From positions 62,001-126,000 of the forward strand of contig JACCEN010000014.1 in assembly GCA_013416435.1 (NCBI GenBank): a stretch of 64,000 bases of DNA. Direction: 5' to 3'. Numbering within the stretch: the stretch's first letter is position 1; every line of letters begins with the position of its first letter. Under the pieces are notes generated by a model that saw only the letters and a program-made list of their open reading frames with translations, had not been told where the DNA came from and ran no database searches. Both the position numbers and the translations under genes were made by a program. Below are positions 39,954 through 46,420 of the stretch, in pieces. Source of the DNA: Alcaligenaceae bacterium (GTDB taxonomy: Bacteria; Pseudomonadota; Gammaproteobacteria; Burkholderiales; Burkholderiaceae_B).

Positions 39954-40118
39954 GGGGTCAACCAAGCTCAATGTTTATTATAAAAATCAATTAGATAACG
40001 TATTTCCTAGTCAACCAAGGTCTACCTGCACTCACCAGAATCAAGCACCAAGTGGTGAGTACAATGGTGAGTACAATACTCAATAAGCAGAAATTCTCTG
40101 CGGCCAGTGGTGAGTACA
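39954..40118. other. left island junction: truncated repeat and recombination-type short repeats
   Basis: At 39954-39960 GGGGTCA, the first seven bases of the chromosomal palindrome, is followed abruptly by AT-rich sequence. GTCAACCAAG occurs at 39957-39966 and again at 40010-40019. TGGTGAGTACA occurs at 40053-40063, 40065-40075 and 40108-40118, with an inverted one-mismatch copy at 40027-40037. This arrangement just upstream of an integrase is what arm-type and core-type att sites look like. No tRNA gene is visible at the junction. Confidence 0.55.
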
Positions 40119-40134
40119 TTTAGAGGAAGACGTT

Positions 40135-41343
40135 ATGGCAGTACTTACAAGCAAGTCAGTTAGTGCAAAGCTCAAAGGACCACCCGGACATTTTGCTGAT
40201 GGCAACGGCCTATACCTTGTAGTACCAGCCCGGGGACGCTCCTATTGGGCGCTGCGCTTCACGACCAACGCTAAGCGCAAGCAAATGACGCTGGGTAACG
40301 TGGATGACCTGTCTCTTGCTGATGCACGGCTAGCCGCTGCTTTACAGATGAAGCAGCTTCGTGAGGGGCTGGACCCTCTTGTTGAAAAGAAAAGAGCCAG
40401 CTATAGCGACATCAAATGTGTTGATGACCTGTTCAACGACTGGCACGAAGGCAACGTCAAGCGTCTGAAGCACCACCACATCCCCTTTCGGGTCTACACC
40501 AAAGAAATTTCACCTGTCATTGGGCAAATGAAGCCAGATGCTGTCACGGGCCGCGACATCAGGCAGGTCTTGAGAAACATAGCGGAAAGCAATAGACCGA
40601 GCACCGCCAACGATGCGTTGATGTACTGCAAGCAACTGTTTAACCATGCCGTCAAGCTGGATTTGATTGCCAGCAACCCGGCCAGCGCCTTCGCCGTAGA
40701 CGATGCGGGCGGCATAGAAAAAAGCAGAGACAGAGCGCTCACCACCGAAGAGCTGGCCTTCATCTTCAAGATATTCCGGGAAGAATCAGATAGCTTCACC
40801 CGGGACAACTACTTGGCCTGTGCGCTCTTGGTCTTGCTCGGAGTCAGAAAAGCCGAGCTAACTGAAGCAAGGTGGAGCGAGTTCGATCTGGAGGAAAAGG
40901 TTTGGTATCTGCCTCAGGAGCGCAGCAAATCCCGTGTAGCCATTGACATCCCCCTGCCAGACCTGGCTATCCAATGGCTGAACGAACTCAAGGTGCGCGC
41001 TTTTGGTTCCTCTTATGTCTTCCCTAACAGACGAGCAAGCAAAATGCCCCACATGGGCTCGGACACTTTAAATCGGGCGATATCCAAACTGTTTGGGAGA
41101 GAGCCAGGAAGAGCAGTACAGCCTGAGAACAAGATGGGTGATCTTGAACACTTCACCGTCCATGACCTGCGGCGCACGTGCCGCAGCCTGTTGGCCTCAT
41201 TAGGGGTGCCTGGCCATGTGGCCGAGCGATGCCTTAACCACACACTGAAGGGCGTGGAGGGCATCTACAACCGTCACGACTACTTCAATGAACGAAGGGA
41301 GGCGTTGGAACTACTGGCCAGAAAACTGGCGCCGTTGATGTGA
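40135..41343 (+). CDS. tyrosine recombinase (P4-type island integrase)
   Basis: A 402-residue integrase with an N-terminal DUF4102-like arm-binding domain (GNGLYLVVPARGRSYWALRF), SAM-like core-binding domain in the middle and a catalytic domain with Arg238 (GVRKAE), His343 and Arg346 (HDLRRT), His369 (NHT) and the nucleophile Tyr378 (IYNRHDY). All catalytic residues are present, so it may be active. It is the first gene inside the island and reads inward. Confidence 0.93.
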   Translation: MAVLTSKSVSAKLKGPPGHFADGNGLYLVVPARGRSYWALRFTTNAKRKQMTLGNVDDLSLADARLAAALQMKQLREGLDPLVEKKRASYSDIKCVDDLFNDWHEGNVKRLKHHHIPFRVYTKEISPVIGQMKPDAVTGRDIRQVLRNIAESNRPSTANDALMYCKQLFNHAVKLDLIASNPASAFAVDDAGGIEKSRDRALTTEELAFIFKIFREESDSFTRDNYLACALLVLLGVRKAELTEARWSEFDLEEKVWYLPQERSKSRVAIDIPLPDLAIQWLNELKVRAFGSSYVFPNRRASKMPHMGSDTLNRAISKLFGREPGRAVQPENKMGDLEHFTVHDLRRTCRSLLASLGVPGHVAERCLNHTLKGVEGIYNRHDYFNERREALELLARKLAPLM

Positions 41344-41510
41344 GGTATATGTACGCCAAGAAGTGCATGTCCCCTGCCGCCCCGTCGGGTATAAAAGCAA
41401 AAATAGTAATGAGACGCATTTATAGTTGGTCGGGTGATAAAGAACTGGTTTTCACGAGCGACAATAATTCGTCGGCCCTGAAATATTCATTTCGACAGTC
41501 AGGGACTGCT

Positions 41511-41840
41511 TCAGGCGGCCAGAAGCGCCGGTTGGATTGAGCTGCGGTGGCGGTTGATTCGGCCACTGGAACTCCTCGCAGCCAAGAACGACTGGAACCA
41601 CCCTGTGCTCGACGCTTTCTGCAGGCGCAAAAAAAGGTGCCACAAGAAGGACACCCCCTTCTTGGCAATCATGCGTAGCAGCCATTTGATGTTGTAGCCC
41701 ACCGCGCACAGCACCGCATGTAGTCGGTCGCCCTGTTCGCCTTTCAGATAGCAGCGGTCCATCCGATGATCCGCCTTCAAGTGACCAATAATGGGCTCAA
41801 TGGCCTGGCGGCGCTCTGGGAAAATATCCAGCCCAACCCG
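41511..41840 (-). pseudogene. IS5-family transposase, C-terminal fragment
   Basis: Minus-strand reading gives VGLDIFPERRQAIEPIIGHL, then KADHRMDRCYLKGEQGDRLH and AVLCAVGYNIKWLLRMI, the C-terminal DDE-domain end (with the catalytic Glu region) of IS5-type transposases. It stops at the junction with the IS3 fragment near 41840. The N-terminal 44 residues of a similar gene lie at 43189-43323 on the same strand, so this element was probably split by later insertions or deletions. Confidence 0.75.
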
Positions 41841-42597
41841 TGTTCCAGATCAGAAGCTCCTGGTACATATCCGTGCCATCCACCGCGAAGTGAAGGAGGA
41901 ATACGGCTGGCCACGCGTCTATCACGAGCTGCGGCGCCGAGGCCTGCGGGTGGGCAAGGAGCGTGTGCGTTTGCTTATGCAGGCACACGGCATCCGGGGC
42001 AAGGCTAAACGCCGGTATGTTGCCACCACCGATAGCCGGCATATATTGCCTCTTGCTCCAAACCTGGTGCAGCGACAGTTCACCGCTACGGCACCAGACC
42101 GGCTCTGGTGTAGTGACATCACCTACCTTCCTACTGACGAAGGCTGGCTGTATCTGGCGGCGGTAGTCGATTTGTTCAGCCGCCAGGTTGTAGGCTGGAG
42201 TCTAAAGCCCCACATGCAGACCTCGTTAGTCAAGGATGCCTTGACGATGGCTTGCCTGCGACGGCGACCCGCTGCGGGACTCATCTTCCATAGCGACAGA
42301 GGCAGCCAGTATTGCAGTCATGAATTCCAGGACGCTCTGCGTGCGTGGCAGATACGTGCCTCCATGAGCAGAAAAGGCGACTGCTGGGATAATGCTCCGA
42401 CGGAAAGCTTCTGGGCCTGCCTGAAACAGGCTTGCCTTGAGGGCCGGAAATTCCGCTCCCATCGCCAAGCCACGGCTGCCGTGATGGACTGGATATCCTT
42501 CTATAACCACCGACGCTTACACTCGTCGTTGGGCTATATCAGCCCGATGGAATACGAAGAACGCTGGCACGCGAGTCAATATAAAATCGCAGCTTGA
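41840..42597 (+). pseudogene. IS3-family transposase orfB, 5'-truncated
   Basis: From about 41848 the frame encodes PDQKLLVHIRAIHREVKEEY and the rve integrase core with the DDE triad: Asp in WCSDITYLP, Asp in FHSDRGSQYC and Glu in NAPTESFW. The C-terminus (HSSLGYISPMEYEE) is intact. The first 18 residues of the open frame come from antisense IS5 sequence; orfA and the start of orfB are missing. It cannot be autonomous. Confidence 0.85.
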
Positions 42598-42739
42598 CCC
42601 CCGAGCTAAGGACTACAAAAAACAGGGGCAATATCAATACAGGCTGGCCACCGTCCGATTGTGCGGCGGCATCAATTTCCTGACTGTCTGTTCTTTGAAT
42701 TCTGCGCTATAGCTGGGCACTTCTTCACTCCGACCGCTC

Positions 42740-43129
42740 CCTCAAATGTTAACGAAAAACGAGCGGACATCTATTGTGACAGAGGGGGTGTCGAAAAAGC
42801 AGCGAGCATCACTGGTGCAGGATTTGGAAATACTGCTGCCAGATGTGCCTCGTGTGCTCCTGGCGACGGGAAAACTGATTGGCGAAGGCTTCGATCATCC
42901 GCCTCTCGACACATTGATACTGGCCATGCCGGTGTCCTGGAAAGGCACCCTGCAACAATACGCCGGACGCCTCCACAGGGAACACGCCAGCAAGAGCGAC
43001 GTGCGGATCATCGATTTTGTGGACACAGGCCATCCGGCTTTGCTACGGATGTGGGGCAAGCGCCAGCAGGGCTACCGTGCCATGGGATACAAAATAGACC
43101 CTCTGGAGTTTGAACATCATTCGACTTGA
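42740..43129 (+). pseudogene. DEAD/DEAH helicase, C-terminal fragment
   Basis: About 125 residues with the end of a superfamily 2 helicase: RVLLATGKLIGEGFDHPPLD, then LAMPVSWKGTLQQYAGRLHR (motifs V and VI) and VRIIDFVDTGHPALLRMWGK. No Walker A region exists upstream; the preceding 80 bases read in other frames. The wording of these motifs resembles helicases fused to archaeo-eukaryotic primase domains in TOTE-type conflict systems, but I cannot confirm this. It is flanked by IS pieces on both sides. Confidence 0.6.
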
Positions 43130-43188
43130 GGCATGCTGCCTACCACCTCCTCCCACTGCCGATTTCCTGGAAGAGCACAGTTCGAGTT

Positions 43189-43323
43189 TTAACGTAACTC
43201 CACCCCGGCTTCGATCTCCTGCCACGGCATGCGCGAGGCCAGCACTGCCAAGGGATGGCGTAGGTCAATCATCTGGTCAATGCGGGCGCGAAAGAAATCG
43301 TCGGTGGCGGGGCAGGTGAACAT
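43189..43323 (-). pseudogene. IS5-family transposase, N-terminal fragment
   Basis: The minus strand from 43323 reads MFTCPATDDFFRARIDQMID, then LRHPLAVLASRMPWQEIEA, the N-terminus of IS5-type transposases, before a stop at 43189. It is in the same orientation as the C-terminal fragment at 41511-41840; about 1.35 kb of foreign sequence lies between them and the central catalytic part is missing. Confidence 0.65.
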
Positions 43324-43557
43324 CACGGCAAAACTCCCAGAAAACAGCCTCTATTGAACAACAAACTGGGAGTTACGGGTATCGGACATTGCCCGAATAC
43401 TCAGTGTTCATGCGGGGTACGGGGATTATTCAGATGGTATGGACGTCTCCACCCTTACCGCCATTGTTGGCATGAGATCTGATTGGGGTCTCGCAGCAAC
43501 GGCATCAATGTGCCACAGTAGAAGTTCGTTAACACTACATGAACTGGAGACCCCGCC

Positions 43558-44601
43558 ATGGAATCTACCGTAAATCTGCCTGTCGTGGGAATGGATATCG
43601 CTAAGAATGTATTTCAGCTGCACGTTGTCGATACAAAGACGGGTGAAGTACAACGCCACAAGCTCAAGCGCGATCATGTTGCTGCTTTCTTCGCGAACCA
43701 CGAGCGCTCGCTGGTGGCCATGGAGGCGTGCGGCGGTGCGCATCACTGGTCCAGAACATTGCGTCGCTTGGGTCACGAAGTCAAGCTACTGCCTGCCAAG
43801 CATGTTCGCCCCTTTGTTTTGCGTGACAAGACTGATGCGCGCGACGCGCAGGCAATCTGGGTAGCAGCACAGCAACCTCATATACGAGCGGTACCCGTCA
43901 AAAGCGAACAACAGCAAGCCTGTCTCGCGTTGCATCGCATGCGCGCGCAGCTGATGAAGATGCGTATCATGCAAACAAACGCCTTGCGAGGATTGCTCTA
44001 CGAGTTCGGCATTGTGTTGCCGGAAGGTCACCAGGCCTTGCTCAAACGCATTCCAGATGAATTGGCCAAAGCGCAGGAGAACGGTCGACTTTCGGAGATC
44101 GTTGTAGTCAGTGTTCAGGAGCAGTTGAAACGTATTTCACACCTACAGCAAGACATCGACCAGCTCGACAGGCGTCTTGTTCAATTGGTTAAACAGAACT
44201 TCCAGATGCAGGCCATACAGACCATCCCTGGTATTGGACCGCTGACGGCCACAGCATTAGTGGCCACGGCGACCGAGCTGTCGAGCTTTGATTCTGGCAG
44301 ACAATTTGCAGCCTGGCTGGGTCTAACGCCAAGACAAACCGGTACCGGGGGCAAGACACGTCAACTTGGGATATCCAAACGTGGTGACGCCTATGTGCGC
44401 ACCCTGCTGATGCATGGTGCGCGAGCCGTTATATGCCGAAGTCGCCAAACTGCCTGGATCCAACAGCTACTTGCGCGTCGACCTTTTAGCGTCGTGGTTG
44501 CTGCGCTGGCTAATAAACTGGCCCGCACCGTCTGGGCACTCCTGACCAGAGGCAAAGCCTTTGATCAGGCCCAATGGGAAGTTGCTGGCGCGACTGTGTA
44601 A
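43558..44601 (+). CDS. IS1111-type transposase (DEDD recombinase)
   Basis: A 347-residue IS110-family protein. The RuvC-like domain has Asp in GMDIAKNVFQL, Glu in AMEACGG and Asp-Asp in KTDARDAQ. The C-terminal Tnp20 domain has IPGIGPLTATAL and LGISKRGDAYVRTLL with the conserved catalytic Ser of SKRG. All key residues are present and the gene is intact. GGAG precedes the start (TGGAGACCCCGCCATG). Confidence 0.92.
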   Translation: MESTVNLPVVGMDIAKNVFQLHVVDTKTGEVQRHKLKRDHVAAFFANHERSLVAMEACGGAHHWSRTLRRLGHEVKLLPAKHVRPFVLRDKTDARDAQAIWVAAQQPHIRAVPVKSEQQQACLALHRMRAQLMKMRIMQTNALRGLLYEFGIVLPEGHQALLKRIPDELAKAQENGRLSEIVVVSVQEQLKRISHLQQDIDQLDRRLVQLVKQNFQMQAIQTIPGIGPLTATALVATATELSSFDSGRQFAAWLGLTPRQTGTGGKTRQLGISKRGDAYVRTLLMHGARAVICRSRQTAWIQQLLARRPFSVVVAALANKLARTVWALLTRGKAFDQAQWEVAGATV

Positions 44602-44604
44602 TAA

Positions 44605-44848
44605 AAACTGATAGCGTAAATACCGAGTTTTCAAAGGAGAGCAAGCAAGAAGCAACGTGATGGGAAAACAGGTCAGACCTGGGTAAGGAAAATCCGATAG
44701 TCGTCCAGAGCGTAAACAAGCTCGATTTTCAGGGGGGAACCTTATCCGCGAATGCCATCAGGGCCAGCAGGTTAAACGCCTGCATCAACAGGCCGAATGT
44801 AAGGCTGCAACCTCTTTGAACGTTCACACGCTAAAAACTTGTTTTCCA
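44605..44848 (+). ncRNA. predicted guide (seeker/bridge) RNA region of the IS1111-type element
   Basis: The 244-bp noncoding tail of the element contains several hairpins. TAGTCGTCC at 44698-44706 is the exact reverse complement of GGACGACTA (44866-44874), which lies two bases outside the predicted right end. Known IS1111 elements encode an RNA in this place with short target-complementary segments. I saw no matching segment for the left flank, which has probably been rearranged. Confidence 0.4.
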
Positions 44849-44863
44849 GGAGACGTCCATGTA

Positions 44864-45092
44864 AGGGACGACTACTTGCACTATCAACCGTGGTTTTGTG
44901 CGCCTGCACGACGCTGCCGCCGCAGGTGAACTACCCGAGCCCGCCCGAAATGCTGATGAGGCCGCCGCAGGAGTTGCGCTCTCTGCTGTCGCCGGAACTG
45001 TCACCGCCAACTACCAAGCCTGCCACGAGAATGCCGAACAACTGAAAGCATTGCAGACGTGGGTCAGCGAAATGGGCACGGCAAGCCAGTAA
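44864..45092 (+). pseudogene. phage spanin Rz, C-terminal fragment, with embedded Rz1
   Basis: Frame one from about 44868 ends INRGFVRLHDAAAAGELP, then NYQACHENAEQLKALQTWVS, the typical Rz C-terminus. In the +1 frame the same DNA (to 45045) encodes a proline-rich lipoprotein: LALSTVVLCACTTLPPQVNY, with a lipobox-like LCAC, then PSPPEMLMRPPQEL, as in Rz1. Both start inside or at the edge of the IS element, so both lost their 5' ends. This is the remnant of a tailed-phage lysis cassette. Confidence 0.75.
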
Positions 45093-45162
45093 GTCGAACA
45101 CGCTTGGCTTTTAGCCCAGACAGCGCGTTCATGTCATCCGTACCCACCACGGAGCATTGACC

Positions 45163-45453
45163 ATGAGCAATAGATTCAAGCACGCCGTCATCGACGACGT
45201 GACCTCGCGCAACATCGACGCCAGCCTGCAAGACCATCTGCTCGACCTGTTCGAGTCGGCGATGAAGTCGGTGGCCTCGACGCTGGCGCGCGAGGCCAAA
45301 TTCGACACTACCGACTTCGCCACCGCCAAAGGGCGCGGTTGCGATGGCTTCATCTTGTTGGTGAGCCGCACCCGCGCAGACTCCCGCGACGGTTGGTTCG
45401 GTGCGTTTCAGCGCGGTGACGAACGCCTCGACGTGATCGGTCACCTGGAATAG
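45163..45453 (+). CDS. hypothetical protein, 96 residues
   Basis: ATG at 45163 with GGAG at 45151-45154. The sequence is acidic and mostly helical in the first half (SLQDHLLDLFESAMKSVAST), followed by KGRGCDGFILLVSRTRADSR and ending RGDERLDVIGHLE. I do not recognise the family. It lies 71 bp after the spanin remnant and ends four bases from the convergent end of the defence operon, so it may be a leftover phage gene or an unrelated island gene. Confidence 0.6.
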   Translation: MSNRFKHAVIDDVTSRNIDASLQDHLLDLFESAMKSVASTLAREAKFDTTDFATAKGRGCDGFILLVSRTRADSRDGWFGAFQRGDERLDVIGHLE

Positions 45454-45457
45454 GTGA

Positions 45458-46405
45458 TCAATCGTCCAGTTCCGGCACGTCCCAGTCGGCCAGCCGTGCT
45501 TCGCCGGTCTGGTAGAACTGCTTCACCAACTTCACGTAGTCAAGAAAATCCCGATTCTCCGTGGCTAGTCGGTTTGCCATATCCCAATCGATCTCATCCC
45601 GTTCCCGGGCTGGAATCAGCACCTGACTTTCCGCCGGGTTGTCGGCATCCAGCTTGATCAGGCCGATGCCGTGAGCCGCGAACAGCATTCGCAGCTCCTT
45701 CAATGTGTCCTGCCCCTCGATCTCGGCGGCCACCAGGTAGCCAAAGTTGGACCACGAGGAGTTCGAGACGGACTGGAAGAAGCATTCTCGGACATTTGAC
45801 CGGTTGATTAGCAGCTTGACCTCGAACGACCACAGCTTGGTGCGCTTGTCCGAATACTGATTCACGCAGTCCCGCACCTCCTGGTGCCAATCGGCGCCCA
45901 GGTCCTCCATGCCCACCAGATCCGGGTAAAGCCAGCGGTTACCGTTCGGGCCGCGCTTGTTCGATGAACGTTTCTCGTCGATGCGCTTTGAGTACACCCC
46001 AAACTCTTCCCACAGATACAACGACAGCAGAGGATACATCGCGTGCTCGCCGAGCTTGGTATCGTTCATGTCGGCCGTGGGCACGACGACCGCGCTCTCT
46101 GCTGCCGCCACCTCGGCACTGTCTGATTTTCCGGAGTAGTAATACTTCCGTGGGCGGCCCTCGGTCGTCTTGAGCTCTGGATGCTTCTTCTGCAAGCGCG
46201 GGCGCTGCGAGCTGATCTCCGCGACGAGCTGCTGCACCAGATCAGCATCCGACTTGATGTAGTTGCCCTGGCTTTTGGCCCGCTTTTCCTGACACTCCTC
46301 GGGGAAGGTTTCGAATAGCCACTCCGCAATCTGCCGCGCAGTGAACTTCTGCTCCGCACGATCCTTCAGGAAACCGACCACTGCCTGTCGTAGATTCAAC
46401 GCCAT
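45458..46405 (-). CDS. HARE-HTH protein with PD-(D/E)XK-type nuclease domain (COG2958/HrgA-like)
   Basis: A 315-residue protein. Residues about 1-75 (MALNLRQAVVGFLKDRAEQK, FTARQIAEWLFETFP) form a HARE-type winged helix. After a linker the C-terminal domain shows YPDLVG (Asp162) and WSFEVKL (Glu195, Lys197), the spacing of a PD-(D/E)XK nuclease core. HrgA-like proteins occur at restriction loci, and HARE domains have been proposed to read DNA modification. Last gene of the operon, 15 bp after res, with GGAGG before its ATG. The nuclease call is inferred from motifs. Confidence 0.75.
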   Translation of the reverse strand: MALNLRQAVVGFLKDRAEQKFTARQIAEWLFETFPEECQEKRAKSQGNYIKSDADLVQQLVAEISSQRPRLQKKHPELKTTEGRPRKYYYSGKSDSAEVAAAESAVVVPTADMNDTKLGEHAMYPLLSLYLWEEFGVYSKRIDEKRSSNKRGPNGNRWLYPDLVGMEDLGADWHQEVRDCVNQYSDKRTKLWSFEVKLLINRSNVRECFFQSVSNSSWSNFGYLVAAEIEGQDTLKELRMLFAAHGIGLIKLDADNPAESQVLIPARERDEIDWDMANRLATENRDFLDYVKLVKQFYQTGEARLADWDVPELDD

Positions 46406-46420
46406 GCTCTTCCTCCCCGC

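Larger units (their letters stand above)
43432..44863 (+). mobile_element. IS1111-type (IS110 family) insertion sequence
   Basis: A 12-bp inverted pair, ATGGACGTCTCC at 43439-43450 and GGAGACGTCCAT at 44849-44860, encloses one transposase gene. Subterminal 12-bp repeats a few bases from the true ends are the mark of the IS1111 subgroup; with family offsets of 7 and 3 bases the element would span about 43432-44863 (1.43 kb). The 3' noncoding part (44605-44848) is where this subgroup encodes its guide RNA. Confidence 0.8.

Noticed and set aside
39946-40134. tRNA gene as island attachment site
   Set aside because: No cloverleaf or CCA-type 3' end is recognisable at the left junction.
44662-44675. 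AGGTCAGACCT in the IS1111-type element as a possible chromosomal palindrome
   Set aside because: Only the central GGTCAGACC core matches; the GGGG/CCCC arms and second half are missing, so it is an unrelated short dyad.
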